Shown here piece after piece: positions 55,829 through 64,000 of a DNA stretch of 64,000 nt. A program made the position numbers and the translations under genes. The notes under the pieces were generated by a model. That model was not told the DNA's origin and made no database searches. It was given only the letters and a program-made list of their open reading frames with translations. Positions within the stretch are counted from its first letter, which is position 1; the number at the start of each line of letters is the position of its first letter. Source of the DNA: Raineyella sp. W15-4 (GTDB lineage Bacteria; Actinomycetota; Actinomycetes; Propionibacteriales; Propionibacteriaceae); assembly GCF_033170155.1 (NCBI RefSeq), contig NZ_CP137079.1, forward strand, positions 2,914,001-2,978,000. Direction: 5' to 3'.

Positions 55829-57226
55829 ATGTCTCGACCGAAGACCGCCGCCCGTGATCCGTACGTCTGTTCCGAGTGCGGGTGGACCACCGCCAAATGG
55901 GTCGGCCGCTGCGGGGAGTGCCAGCAGTGGGGCACCGTCGTGGAGCAAGGGGTGCGCACCGGGTCGCTGTCCCGGGCGACCCGGCCGGTCGCGCCGAGTC
56001 ACCAGGCGGTGCCCATCTCGGAAGTGCGGGGCGAGGCTGCCCACCGTACGGTGACCGGGGTCGGCGAGCTCGACCGGGTCCTCGGCGGCGGACTGGTCCC
56101 CGGCGCGGTGGTGTTGCTGGCCGGTGAGCCCGGTGTCGGCAAGTCCACCCTGCTGCTGGAGGTCGCGGCGGCCTGGGCGCAGCGGGGGCGCCGGACCCTC
56201 TACGTCACCGGCGAGGAGTCCGCGGCCCAGGTGCGGATGCGCGCCGAACGGACCGGCGACCTCTCCGAGCAGCTCTACCTGGCCGCGGAGACCGACCTGG
56301 CGACCGTGCTCGGCCACCTCGAGCAGGTCTCCCCCAGCCTGCTGGTGGTCGATTCGGTGCAGACGATGGTGGCGGAGGGCGCCGACGGCACCGCCGGCGG
56401 CGTCACCCAGGTGCGAGCGGTGACCGCGGAACTGGTCCGGGTCGCGAAGCTGCATCACCTGGCGGTGATCATCGTCGGTCACGTCACCAAGGACGGCTCG
56501 ATCGCCGGCCCGCGGACCCTGGAGCATCTGGTGGATGTGGTGCTGAGCTTCGAGGGGGACCGGCACTCGGGGTTCCGGATGGTCCGGGCGACGAAGAACC
56601 GGTTCGGCGCCGCGGACGAGGTGGGCTGCTTCGAGATGCGGGAGAACGGGATCGTCGAGGTGCCCGATCCCTCGGGACTGTTCACCTCGACCACCGGCGG
56701 GGACCGGACCGTGCCGGGCACCTGCATCACCGTCACCGTCGAGGGGCGCCGCCCGCTGCTCGCCGAGATCCAGTCCCTGGTGGCGACCTCGCCGCTGCAG
56801 ATCCCCCGGCGGACGAACCACGGAGTCGACTCCTCGCGGGTGGCGATGCTCACCGCGGTGCTGGAGCGGCGGGCCGCCCAGCCGCTGGGCAACAAGGACG
56901 TGTACGTCTCCACCGTCGGCGGGGCCCGGGTCGTCGACCCGGCGGCGGACCTGGCGATCGCGCTGGCGATCGCCTCCGCCACCCGGGACATCGCGCCGCC
57001 CCCGGGCCTGATGGCCCTGGGCGAGATCGGCCTGGCCGGGGAACTGCGTCGGGTGCCTGGTGCCTCCCGGCGGGTCGCCGAGGCGATCCGGCTCGGTTTC
57101 CGCACCGTCCTGGTGCCGGCCGGGTCGGAGGAGGAGCTGGGCCGGCTGCCCGGCACCGTACGGGTCCTGGGGGTCGACTCGGTGCTGGCCGCCCTGGACC
57201 TGTTCGGCCTGGTCGGCGGCCACTGA
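55829..57226 (+). CDS. radA: DNA repair protein RadA
   Basis: A 465-residue RecA-like ATPase that promotes branch migration during homologous recombination. An N-terminal zinc finger (CSECG and CGEC, residues 14-33) is followed by Walker A GEPGVGKST near residue 98, the RadA-specific KNRFG motif near 254, and a Lon-protease-like C-terminal domain without the Lon catalytic Ser. Length matches family. It precedes disA by 73 bp, a common pairing in actinobacteria and firmicutes that links recombination to c-di-AMP signalling. Confidence 0.97.
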   Translation: MSRPKTAARDPYVCSECGWTTAKWVGRCGECQQWGTVVEQGVRTGSLSRATRPVAPSHQAVPISEVRGEAAHRTVTGVGELDRVLGGGLVPGAVVLLAGEPGVGKSTLLLEVAAAWAQRGRRTLYVTGEESAAQVRMRAERTGDLSEQLYLAAETDLATVLGHLEQVSPSLLVVDSVQTMVAEGADGTAGGVTQVRAVTAELVRVAKLHHLAVIIVGHVTKDGSIAGPRTLEHLVDVVLSFEGDRHSGFRMVRATKNRFGAADEVGCFEMRENGIVEVPDPSGLFTSTTGGDRTVPGTCITVTVEGRRPLLAEIQSLVATSPLQIPRRTNHGVDSSRVAMLTAVLERRAAQPLGNKDVYVSTVGGARVVDPAADLAIALAIASATRDIAPPPGLMALGEIGLAGELRRVPGASRRVAEAIRLGFRTVLVPAGSEEELGRLPGTVRVLGVDSVLAALDLFGLVGGH

Positions 57227-57237
57227 CCGCGACCCCG

Positions 57238-57243
57238 TAGACT
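57238..57243 (+). promoter_or_regulatory. Predicted -10 box (TAGACT) for disA
   Basis: TAGACT lies 12 bp after the radA stop and would give a leader of about 50 nt before the disA GTG at 57300. Confidence 0.45.
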
Positions 57244-57299
57244 GAACCCGACGGATCGACCCCACGACGACGGGTCGACACCCAGGACGAGAGGGCCCG

Positions 57300-58361
57300 G
57301 TGACCGCGGAGGACCAGCAGGGCCGCACACGGCGGTTCCGGGCACTGACCGCCCCCGGGACCCCGCTGCGGAACGGACTCGATCGGATCGTCAAGGGTCG
57401 GACCGGGGGCCTCGTCGTGCTCGGCCTGAACCGCGAGGTCGAGGGGCTGATGACCGGCGGCTTCCACCTCGACGCACCCGTCACGCCGCAGAACCTGCGT
57501 GAACTGGCGAAGCTGGACGGCGCCATCGTGCTGAGCGCCGACCTGTCCCGGATCGTCGCGGCGGGGGTCCAGCTGATGCCCGATCCGGGGTACGACACGG
57601 TGGAGACCGGCACCCGGCACCGGACCGCGGACCGGGTGTCACGGCAGACCGGCGTGCCGACGGTCTCGGTGTCGGCCTCGATGCAGGTGATCAGCCTGTT
57701 CATCGACGGGGAACGGCTCAGCATCCCTGATCCCGGCGCGATCCTCGGCCGGGCGGACCAGGGGCTGCGTACGCTCGAGCGCTACACCAACCGGCTGGCC
57801 GAGGTCACCGACCATCTGTCCGCCCTCGAGATCCGCGACCAGGTGACCGTCCGCGACGTCGCCGTGGTGCTGCAGCGGCTGGAGATGGTCCACCGGATCC
57901 AGGACGAGTTGCGGGACTACGTGATCGAGCTCGGCACCGAGGGTCGGCTGATCGACCTGCAGATCCGGGAGCTGGAGTCCGGGCTGGACAACATCGCCGA
58001 GTTGCTCATCGAGGACTACCGAGACGAACCGAACGGGGTGGCCTTCGACCTGACCGATCTGTCCGGGCTGAGCACCACCGATCTGGTCGACCTGACGACG
58101 ATCGAACGGGCGGTGGGGTTCGGCACCACCGACCTGGAGGCGCAGCTGTACCCGCGCGGCTACCGTCAGCTGTCCCGGATCAGTTCGTTGCCGCGGGCGG
58201 TGGCGGCCCGGTTGTTGGACCACTTCGGGTCACTGCAGGAGATCTTCGCCGCCTCGCTGGGCGATCTGCAGGCCGTCGACGGGGTCGGCCTGCGACGGGC
58301 CCGGGCGATCCGCGATGCGCTGGCCTGGATGGCCGAATCGGAGTTCGACGAACTCGCCTGA
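57300..58361 (+). CDS. disA: DNA integrity scanning diadenylate cyclase DisA
   Basis: A 353-residue octameric enzyme that makes c-di-AMP from two ATP and scans DNA for branched structures. The cyclase domain (about 1-145) has the DGAIVL and GTRHRTAD (RHR) active-site motifs. A helical linker follows, and a helix-hairpin-helix DNA-binding domain ends the protein (AVDGVGLRRARAIRDAL). The GTG at 57300 has GAGAGG 7-8 nt upstream. Its gene follows radA and has its own promoter. Confidence 0.97.
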   Translation: MTAEDQQGRTRRFRALTAPGTPLRNGLDRIVKGRTGGLVVLGLNREVEGLMTGGFHLDAPVTPQNLRELAKLDGAIVLSADLSRIVAAGVQLMPDPGYDTVETGTRHRTADRVSRQTGVPTVSVSASMQVISLFIDGERLSIPDPGAILGRADQGLRTLERYTNRLAEVTDHLSALEIRDQVTVRDVAVVLQRLEMVHRIQDELRDYVIELGTEGRLIDLQIRELESGLDNIAELLIEDYRDEPNGVAFDLTDLSGLSTTDLVDLTTIERAVGFGTTDLEAQLYPRGYRQLSRISSLPRAVAARLLDHFGSLQEIFAASLGDLQAVDGVGLRRARAIRDALAWMAESEFDELA

Positions 58362-58422
58362 CCGATCGTCGCGAACGCACCGCCGTCGACCGTTGACGGG
58401 TCACCCCGGCGACGGCCACCGA

Positions 58423-59106
58423 TCAGCGCAGCCCCATCACCTTCTTGGCCGTCGCGGCACCCCGGTACTCGGCGGTGGCGACGTACGTCCCCGCCGTGAT
58501 GTCCTTCGAGCCGAGCTTGCAGCCGGGGTAGGACCGCCGGCCGGGCCAGTCGACGGTGACGGAGATCGATTCCCCCGGCTTGACCTCCGCCGGGCTCTTC
58601 GCCTGCAGCCAGGCGTCGCAGTCGGCGGAGGACCAGATCCGGTCGCTGCCGGAGACGACCTTCAGCTCGAAGACCGACTTGTCCACCCCGATCGTGCAGG
58701 GACCGGACGAGCCGTTGGTCAGCTGGGTGGTGAAACTGGTCTTCTGGCCGATCCCGGCCCCGCTACCACCGCTCAGGGCCACCCTGATGTCGGCCGCCTG
58801 GCAAGCGGCCGGGGCGACCGGGGTCTTCGCCTCCGTCGGGCGGGTCGCCTCGGCCGAGGACTCGGCGGCGGGCGTGGCGTCCGGTGCTGCGGTCGGGGTC
58901 CCGGACGAGGTGGGCGTGGGAGTCGGAGTGCTGAGCACGAGCGGGGTGGGGCTGCCTGTCGGCACCGCGGTGCCCGCGGTCCGGCCGGGGCGGGCGAACG
59001 CCACGATGATCAGCACCACGACCACCAGCACGACGCCGATCGTGGCGCGGCGCATCCAGTAGACCTGCGGGTCCTCCGGCCCGACCGGGTGCAGCATTCC
59101 ACTCAT
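58423..59106 (-). CDS. Membrane-anchored extracytoplasmic protein, unknown function
   Basis: A 227-residue protein. A short cytoplasmic N-terminus is followed by one helix at about residues 22-42 (VVLVVVVLIIVAFA), a Pro/Thr/Ser-rich linker (45-95) and an outer beta-rich domain with four Cys (AACQAAD, GPCTIG, ADCDAW, PGCKLG), suggesting two disulfides. The fold resembles small Ig-like secreted domains of actinobacteria. Function unknown. It is a single reverse gene between convergent disA and divergent mutY. Confidence 0.72.
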   Translation of the reverse strand: MSGMLHPVGPEDPQVYWMRRATIGVVLVVVVLIIVAFARPGRTAGTAVPTGSPTPLVLSTPTPTPTSSGTPTAAPDATPAAESSAEATRPTEAKTPVAPAACQAADIRVALSGGSGAGIGQKTSFTTQLTNGSSGPCTIGVDKSVFELKVVSGSDRIWSSADCDAWLQAKSPAEVKPGESISVTVDWPGRRSYPGCKLGSKDITAGTYVATAEYRGAATAKKVMGLR

Positions 59107-59160
59107 GGGGCCACCCTACGGAAGCCGGTCGCGCCGCCACCGGAGGCGCGCCCGGCGCTG

Positions 59161-59202
59161 TCCGGGACCGCCTACGCCGGATCCGGGACCGCCTACGCTG
59201 GA
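59161..59202 (+). repeat. 21-bp tandem duplication in the mutY promoter
   Basis: Two adjacent 21-bp units (59161-59181 and 59182-59202) differ at one base. Each contains a TACGC(C/T) hexamer; only the second makes the TANNNT -10. Confidence 0.75.
59194..59199 (+). promoter_or_regulatory. Predicted -10 box (TACGCT), leaderless mutY
   Basis: TACGCT, 6 nt, GTG at 59206. It lies in the second copy of the 21-bp repeat. Confidence 0.45.
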
Positions 59203-59205
59203 TCG

Positions 59206-60183
59206 GTGCCAGCCGACCGCGTCGAGATGCCGACCGTCCACCCGCCCGTCCCGGGCCCCGCCGTCCCCGAACCGGAGCCAACGGACGAGGCTCCGGCAGC
59301 GGCGCAGGTCGTCGGGCGGGTCCTCGACTGGTACGCGGTCCACGCCCGGGACCTGCCGTGGCGTCGCCCGGAGTGCTCGGCCTGGGGCGTGATGGTGAGC
59401 GAGTTCATGTTGCAGCAGACGCCGGTGGCCCGAGTCCTCGGCCCCTGGGCGACCTGGATGGACCAGTGGCCGACGCCGGCCGCGCTGGCCGCCGCGCCCG
59501 CCGGCGAGGCGATCCGGATGTGGGGCCGGCTCGGCTATCCGCGTCGCGCCCTGCGGCTGCACCGTACGGCCCAGGCGATCGTCGAGCGGCACGACGGGCG
59601 GGTGCCAGGGACCGAGGCCGAGCTGCGGGCTCTCCCCGGGGTCGGCGAGTACACCGCGGCCGCCGTGGCGGCGTTCGCGCACCGCCGGCGGACCGTGGTG
59701 GTCGACACGAACGTCCGCCGGCTGCTGGCCCGCCTGGTCCGTGGCGACGCCCAGGCGCCGGCCCACCCGCGGGCGGCGGAGCGGGCCCTCGCCGCAGAGC
59801 ACGTCCCGGACGACCCGGAGCGGGCGGCGACCTGGGCGGTGTCCTCGATGGAGCTGGGCGCGCTCGTCTGCACCGCCCGGACCCCGCACTGCGAGACCTG
59901 CCCGGTCGCCGACCTGTGCGCCTGGCATCTCGCCGGCCACCCCGAAGGGACGTACGCGCCCCGCACCCAGTCGTACGAGGGGACGGACCGGCAGTGCCGC
60001 GGCGCACTGCTCGCGGTGCTGCGGGAGGCCGAGACCCCGGTCCCGACCATCGAGCTGCGCAGGGCCTGGCCGGCGCGCCGGGCGGCCGACCCGGATCAGT
60101 TCGATCGCGCGCTGGCCGGTCTGGCCGGGGACGGCCTGGTCGCCGCGCTCGACGCCGAGCACTGGACCCTGCCGACCGGCTGA
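59206..60183 (+). CDS. mutY: A/G-specific adenine glycosylase MutY
   Basis: A 325-residue base-excision enzyme that removes adenine opposite 8-oxoguanine. The catalytic Glu is in MVSEFMLQQT (near residue 68), the helix-hairpin-helix is LPGVGEYTAAAVAAFA, the catalytic Asp is in VVVDTNVRR and the [4Fe-4S] ligands follow C-x6-C-x2-C-x5-C (in CTARTPHCETCPVADLC). The C-terminal NUDIX-like domain that recognises 8-oxoguanine is reduced to a short winged-helix-like segment, as in other actinobacteria. GTG at 59206 is chosen for the promoter spacing. Confidence 0.94.
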   Translation: MPADRVEMPTVHPPVPGPAVPEPEPTDEAPAAAQVVGRVLDWYAVHARDLPWRRPECSAWGVMVSEFMLQQTPVARVLGPWATWMDQWPTPAALAAAPAGEAIRMWGRLGYPRRALRLHRTAQAIVERHDGRVPGTEAELRALPGVGEYTAAAVAAFAHRRRTVVVDTNVRRLLARLVRGDAQAPAHPRAAERALAAEHVPDDPERAATWAVSSMELGALVCTARTPHCETCPVADLCAWHLAGHPEGTYAPRTQSYEGTDRQCRGALLAVLREAETPVPTIELRRAWPARRAADPDQFDRALAGLAGDGLVAALDAEHWTLPTG

Positions 60184-60240
60184 CCGGGTCAGACCGAACA
60201 CACGCCCGCCACCCTATCGACCGGTCCGACCCGGGCACGC

Positions 60241-60282
60241 GACGGGGCCCCGGCGCAGGTCGTCCTGCACCGGGGCCCCGTC
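60241..60282. terminator. Bidirectional terminator between mutY and clpC
   Basis: GACGGGGCCCCGG and CCGGGGCCCCGTC form a perfect 13-bp stem. Inside the 16-nt loop GCAGG and CCTGC pair again. It lies 58 bp after mutY and 6 bp after the clpC stop in the opposite direction, so it can serve both. Confidence 0.85.
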
Positions 60283-60288
60283 ACTCGC

Positions 60289-62844
60289 TCAGTTCGCGGC
60301 CTGGTCGCCCTCGGGCTGGTGGCCCTCCGGGGAACCCTCCAGCTCCACCGGCGGGGTGTCCGGCACGTCGGACTGCGGCACGCCGCGGAACACGAACGGG
60401 TCCTCCGACCCTTCCGGCGCCACGTCGACCAGCACGACCTCGCCCGGCTTCAGGTCGCCGAACAGGATCTTCTCCGCCATCGGATCCTCCACGTCGCGCT
60501 GCAGGGCGCGGCGCAGCGGACGGGCGCCGAGCACCGGGTCGAAGCCCCGCTGGGCCACCAGGTCCTTCGCGGCGGGCGTGAGCTCGATGCCCATGTGCTT
60601 GTCGCGCAGCCGCTCCTCCACCTGCGCCACCATCAGGTCGACGATCGACTTGATGTTGTCCAGGGTGAGCTGGTGGAAGACGATGACCTCGTCGATGCGG
60701 TTCAGGAACTCCGGGCGGAAGTGCTGCTTGAGCTCCTCGGAGACCTTGGCCTTCATCTTCTCGTACGATGTCTCGTCGCTGGCACCGGTGGAGAACCCGA
60801 GGCTGACCGACTTGTTGATGTCCCGCGAGCCGAGGTTCGTCGTCATCACGATGATCGTGTTCTTGAAGTCCACGACCCGGCCCTGCGCGTCGGTGAGCCG
60901 ACCCTCGTCGAGGATCTGCAGCAGCGAGTTGAAGATGTCGGGGTGGGCCTTCTCGATCTCGTCGAAGAGCACCACGGAGAACGGCTTACGGCGCACCTTC
61001 TCGGTGAGCTGGCCGCCCTCCTCGTAGCCGACGTAGCCGGGCGGGGACCCGAACAGTCGCGAGGCGGTGTGCTTCTCGGAGTACTCGGACATGTCGAGCT
61101 GGATCAGCGCGTCCTCGTCACCGAACAGGAACTCGGTCAGCGCCTTGGTCAGCTCCGTCTTGCCGACGCCCGAGGGGCCGGCGAAGATGAACGAACCGGA
61201 CGGACGTCGCGGGTCCTTCAGCCCGGCGCGGGTACGGCGGATCGACCGGGACAACGACCGCACCGCATCGGTCTGGCCGATGTAGCGCTTGCCGATCTCG
61301 GCCTCCATGTTGAGCAGCCGGCTCGACTCCTCCTCGGTGAGGCGGAACACCGGGATGCCGGTCGCGCTGGACAGCACCTCGGCGACCGCCTCCTCGTCGA
61401 CCTGCGGGGTGACGGTGGCATCCCCGACCTTCCAGGCCTCCTCCTTGGCGGCACGCTGGGTGAGCAGCTTCTTCTCGTCGTCGCGCAGCGACGCGGCCCG
61501 CTCGAAGTCCTGCTGGTCGATCGCGGCTTCCTTCTCGACCCGGACCTTGGCGATCCGCTCGTCGAACTCACGCAGGTCCGGCGGTGCCGTCATCCGCTTG
61601 ATCCGGAGCCGGGCGCCGGCCTCGTCGATCAGGTCGATCGCCTTGTCCGGCAGGAACCGGTCGGAGACATAGCGGTCGGACATCGTCGCGGCCGCCACCA
61701 GGGCGTCGTCGGTGATGGTGATCCGGTGGTGCGCCTCGTACTTGTCCCGCAGGCCCTTGAGGATGTCGATGGTCTCGGCGATCGACGGCTCCGGCACCTG
61801 GATCGGCTGGAACCGGCGCTCCAGCGCGGCGTCCTTCTCGATGTACTTGCGGTACTCGTCGAGGGTGGTGGCACCGATCGTCTGCAGCTCACCGCGGGCC
61901 AGCATCGGCTTCAGGATGCTGGCGGCGTCGATCGCCCCCTCGGCGGCACCCGCACCGACCAGGGTGTGGATCTCGTCGATGAACAACACGATGTCGCCAC
62001 GGGTCTTGATCTCCTTGAGCACCTTCTTCAGGCGCTCCTCGAAGTCACCGCGGTAGCGGGAACCGGCGACCAGGGAGCCCAGGTCGAGGGTGTAGATCTG
62101 CTTGTCCCGCAGGGTCTCCGGGACGTCACCGCGGACCACGGCCTGGGCCAAGCCCTCGACCACCGCGGTCTTGCCGACGCCGGGCTCACCGATCAGCACC
62201 GGATTGTTCTTGGTCCGGCGAGAGAGCACGGTCATCACCCGCTCCATCTCGGTGTCGCGCCCGATCACCGGGTCCAGCTTGCCCTCACGGGCCAGCTGGG
62301 TGAGGTTGCGGCCGAACTTGTCGAGCTCCGCCGAGGACGCGGGGGTCGCGGCCCCCACCCCGGCGGTCTGCGGCTCGCCGGCCTCCGCGCCGCCGACCTC
62401 GCGGCCCTGGTAGCCGGAGAGCAGCTGGAGCACCGTCGACCGGACCCGGTTGAGATCGGCGCCGAGCTTCACCAGCACCTGGGCGGCGACGCCCTCCCCC
62501 TCACGGATCAGGCCGAGCAGGATGTGCTCGGTGCCGATGTAGGAATGGTTGAGCTGGAGCGCCTCCCTCAGGGACAACTCCAGGACCTTCTTGGCACGCG
62601 GGGTGAAGGGGATGTGCCCCTTCGGCGCCTGTTGCCCCTCACCGATGATCTCGACGACCTTCTCGCGCACCGCCTCCAGGGAGATGCCGAGCTGTTCCAG
62701 GGCCTTGGCGGCGACGCCCTCACCCTCGTGGATCAGGCCCAACAGCAGGTGCTCGGTGCCGATGTAGTTGTGGTTCAGGGCGCGTGCTTCGTCTTGGGCG
62801 AGCACGACCACTCGTCGGGCTCGATCGGTGAAGCGCTCGAACAT
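60289..62844 (-). CDS. clpC: ATP-dependent Clp protease ATPase ClpC
   Basis: An 851-residue AAA+ unfoldase for the ClpP protease. Two Clp-N repeats fill residues 1-145. The first AAA domain has [13 protein letters not shown], then a UVR-type coiled M-domain ([19 protein letters not shown]) near residue 435. The second AAA domain has [14 protein letters not shown] and the [10 protein letters not shown] segment. Regulated proteolysis of misfolded and targeted proteins in the cytoplasm is known for the family and is essential in mycobacteria. GGAGGAG precedes the ATG. It lies downstream of lsr2, matching the Rv3596c-Rv3597c order. Confidence 0.98.
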   Translation of the reverse strand: MFERFTDRARRVVVLAQDEARALNHNYIGTEHLLLGLIHEGEGVAAKALEQLGISLEAVREKVVEIIGEGQQAPKGHIPFTPRAKKVLELSLREALQLNHSYIGTEHILLGLIREGEGVAAQVLVKLGADLNRVRSTVLQLLSGYQGREVGGAEAGEPQTAGVGAATPASSAELDKFGRNLTQLAREGKLDPVIGRDTEMERVMTVLSRRTKNNPVLIGEPGVGKTAVVEGLAQAVVRGDVPETLRDKQIYTLDLGSLVAGSRYRGDFEERLKKVLKEIKTRGDIVLFIDEIHTLVGAGAAEGAIDAASILKPMLARGELQTIGATTLDEYRKYIEKDAALERRFQPIQVPEPSIAETIDILKGLRDKYEAHHRITITDDALVAAATMSDRYVSDRFLPDKAIDLIDEAGARLRIKRMTAPPDLREFDERIAKVRVEKEAAIDQQDFERAASLRDDEKKLLTQRAAKEEAWKVGDATVTPQVDEEAVAEVLSSATGIPVFRLTEEESSRLLNMEAEIGKRYIGQTDAVRSLSRSIRRTRAGLKDPRRPSGSFIFAGPSGVGKTELTKALTEFLFGDEDALIQLDMSEYSEKHTASRLFGSPPGYVGYEEGGQLTEKVRRKPFSVVLFDEIEKAHPDIFNSLLQILDEGRLTDAQGRVVDFKNTIIVMTTNLGSRDINKSVSLGFSTGASDETSYEKMKAKVSEELKQHFRPEFLNRIDEVIVFHQLTLDNIKSIVDLMVAQVEERLRDKHMGIELTPAAKDLVAQRGFDPVLGARPLRRALQRDVEDPMAEKILFGDLKPGEVVLVDVAPEGSEDPFVFRGVPQSDVPDTPPVELEGSPEGHQPEGDQAAN

Positions 62845-62916
62845 AGAATCTCCTCCGTCTGCGGCCGGCCTGGTGGCCGGAACGCCGTACGCCGGCCCGG
62901 GGGCCGGAGTGCGTCA

Positions 62917-62922
62917 AGTCTA
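62917..62922 (-). promoter_or_regulatory. Predicted -10 box (TAGACT) for clpC
   Basis: Reverse-strand TAGACT within TTACTAGACT would give a leader of about 65 nt. A ClgR or HspR operator was not evident. Confidence 0.4.
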
Positions 62923-63020
62923 GTAACTCGCCGACGGCCCACAATGTTCCCGGTCGGACCGCCTGTTCGCCTCCAGCGCAATCCGTTCCGGCGTCGGAGC
63001 GGTCGGGGCGGTACCCGGGA

Positions 63021-63056
63021 GCCCGTCCCGACGCCGGGACGACCGACGGGACGGGC
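63021..63056 (-). terminator. Hairpin between lsr2 and clpC
   Basis: GCCCGTCCCG (63021-63030) and CGGGACGGGC (63047-63056) form a 10-bp stem, 39 bp beyond the lsr2 stop. Confidence 0.55.
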
Positions 63057-63094
63057 AGGCCCGGCGAATCACCGCGCGACCGTGCGGGAAGCGA

Positions 63095-63436
63095 TCAGGA
63101 ATGTGCTTCCTCGTACGCGGCCCGAACATTCGCGGGAACCCGCCCACGCGCCGAAACCTCGATTCCTTGTTCCCTGGCCCATTCCCGGATCTCGGTGGCC
63201 GTCGGCCCCTCCGATTCCTTCGGGGCGGGTACGGCGCCGGTCCGCCGGACCGCGCGGCGACCGCTGATGCGGCGGGCGTGGGTAATCCACGGGGCTACCG
63301 CTTCCTGCAGCTCGGTGTAGTGCTCGGCATTGAGGTCGATCTCGTAGGACACGCCTTCGAACGTGAAGGACACCTCATGCTCCGCGGGAGACTTGTCAAC
63401 ATCGTCCTCGAGGACGATCTGGGTGCGACGGGCCAT
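63095..63436 (-). CDS. lsr2: Nucleoid-associated xenogeneic silencer Lsr2
   Basis: A 113-residue H-NS-like DNA-bridging protein. The N-terminal oligomerisation domain starts MARRTQIVLEDDVDKSPA and includes FEGVSYEIDLN. The C-terminal DNA-binding domain has IREWAREQGIEVSARGRVP, with the RGR AT-hook that inserts into AT-rich minor grooves. Lsr2 silences horizontally acquired genes, which is relevant to the two catabolic islands here. ATG at 63436 has GAAAGG 8 nt upstream; the longer frame upstream is non-coding. Confidence 0.97.
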   Translation of the reverse strand: MARRTQIVLEDDVDKSPAEHEVSFTFEGVSYEIDLNAEHYTELQEAVAPWITHARRISGRRAVRRTGAVPAPKESEGPTATEIREWAREQGIEVSARGRVPANVRAAYEEAHS

Positions 63437-63547
63437 CGTGTGCCTTTCTGTGGTGCCCGGGGACGGGCATCGTCGTGGGGGGATCATCGGTGAACGCGGT
63501 ACGCGGACGGGAGTCGGACCGCGGAAGCGTTCCACCGCGACACCACG

Positions 63548-63553
63548 ATAATA
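63548..63553 (-). promoter_or_regulatory. Predicted -10 box (TATTAT) for lsr2
   Basis: A consensus-like TATTAT on the reverse strand sits in the only clearly AT-rich patch of the region (63541-63600), giving a leader of about 105 nt. AT-richness suits Lsr2 autoregulation. Confidence 0.5.
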
Positions 63554-63571
63554 CTTCCAACAATGGATGTG

Positions 63572-63591
63572 CGGAATAGACACCTATTCCG
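63572..63591. repeat. 8-bp palindrome in the lsr2 divergent region
   Basis: CGGAATAG-ACAC-CTATTCCG is perfectly symmetric and lies upstream of the lsr2 -10, a good place for an operator. Confidence 0.5.
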
Positions 63592-63599
63592 GAATCAGG

Positions 63600-63621
63600 A
63601 TCCCGACCGGAGGGTCGGGAT
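63600..63621 (+). repeat. Hairpin in the leader of the methyltransferase gene
   Basis: ATCCCGACC and GGTCGGGAT form a 9-bp stem around GGAG, followed by TTCT, 22 bp before the ATG at 63644. Shape is terminator-like. Confidence 0.5.
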
Positions 63622-63643
63622 TTCTCGGACCTGTGAGGTGGCT

Positions 63644-64000
63644 ATGGATTGGCGGGACGAATGGTGGGTCGCCTCGACCGGGCCCGACGGATTCTGGTGG
63701 CACGAGGTGCCGGCCCGGCATTTCCGGACCTCGGCCGGTGAACGGGGCGATCCGGCGGCCGCCGGGGAAATGGTCCGGATCATCCTGGCGACGATCGTCC
63801 TGGCGACGGTCGGGAAGTCACCCGGTCCGCAGTCGGCGCCGATCATCGGCCTGGTCGATCTCGGTGCCGGCGACGGTGCCCTGCTGCGGGCGGTGGCGGC
63901 GGCGCGTCCGGACTGGGCGCTGCTCGGCATCGACGTACGGCCCGGTCCGGCGGACCTGCCGCCCGGGTGCGACTGGTGCCGCGCCGCCTGGGACGTACGT
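63644..64000 (+). CDS. SAM-dependent methyltransferase (partial, MidA-like)
   Basis: The first 119 codons of a gene that runs off the window. The N-terminus MDWRDEWWVASTGPDGFWW leads to a methyltransferase motif I (GLVDLGAGDGALLRAV, near residue 75) and post-I acidic LLGIDVRPG. The arrangement, with a long helical lead before motif I, resembles the MidA/NDUFAF7 family of methyltransferases. Identity is tentative because most of the protein is missing. It is divergent from lsr2. Confidence 0.65.
   Translation, partial: MDWRDEWWVASTGPDGFWWHEVPARHFRTSAGERGDPAAAGEMVRIILATIVLATVGKSPGPQSAPIIGLVDLGAGDGALLRAVAAARPDWALLGIDVRPGPADLPPGCDWCRAAWDVR

Noticed and set aside
58383-58417. 7-bp inverted repeat between disA and the 58423 gene as a terminator
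   Set aside because: Short stem and 21-nt loop in GC-rich DNA, not distinguishable from chance.

Overview
The window is about 64 kb of very GC-rich DNA with densely packed genes, short operons and many GTG/TTG starts. Mycothiol enzymes (MshD, mycothione reductase), Lsr2, ClpC, an orphan GlnR, ribosomal protein bS22, DisA and a ResB/CcsB cytochrome c system together indicate an actinobacterium. Rex controlling hem genes, radical-SAM ThiH and two ring-hydroxylating dioxygenases fit a metabolically flexible soil or water organism. A member of Propionibacteriales is my guess, but the genus cannot be fixed from this sequence. No transposase, integrase, tRNA, rRNA or CRISPR was seen.

Layout. 1-3307 (mostly reverse): HAD phosphatase, YgfZ, a nitrobindin-like protein, a 35-residue membrane peptide, D-aminoacyl-tRNA deacylase, MoaD-like protein. 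3535-10538 (forward): glnR, mshD, a Nudix/histidine-phosphatase fusion, and pstSCAB behind a PHO box. 10681-14995: a DUF2510 protein, a GH3 lipoprotein, mycothione reductase, a GPP34 protein. 15029-21199 (reverse): hemL, histidine phosphatase, TlpA, CcdA, ResB, CcsB. 21315-31211 (reverse): a biphenyl/alkylbenzene dioxygenase island, bphA1A2A3A4-bphB-bphS-bphT, closely resembling the Rhodococcus type. 31445-33483: TPP riboswitch and thiGH. 33533-41048 (reverse): proC, bS22, glutaredoxin, rex-hemA-hemC-hemD-hemB. 41154-42185: asd. 42383-50003 (forward): benzoate island benA-benB-benC/FCD/benD-benR. 50023-52857 (reverse): ppx, sugar isomerase, CPBP protease. 52947-60183: Cys-rich protein, VOC protein, aminotransferase, radA, disA, secreted protein, mutY. 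60289-64000: clpC, lsr2, and the start of a methyltransferase.

How it works together. The two dioxygenase islands are complementary. The bph enzymes oxidise an aromatic hydrocarbon to a dihydrodiol and then a catechol-type diol. The ben enzymes turn benzoate into catechol. Neither island carries a ring-cleavage gene, so lower-pathway genes must lie elsewhere. Each island has its own dedicated regulator (BphS/BphT and an LAL-type BenR), and each is wedged between housekeeping blocks (hem, proC/asd, ppx) that tend to be near each other in actinobacteria.

Most unusual features: one 926-residue polypeptide that joins BenC, an orphan FCD ligand-binding domain and BenD; a BenR-type regulator whose Walker A lysine is replaced by threonine; BphS with a pseudokinase front end; a nitrobindin-like protein with Tyr where the heme-binding His is expected; and a repeated promoter layout in which a TANNNT box ends 6-8 nt before the start codon of about a dozen genes, pointing to widespread leaderless transcripts.
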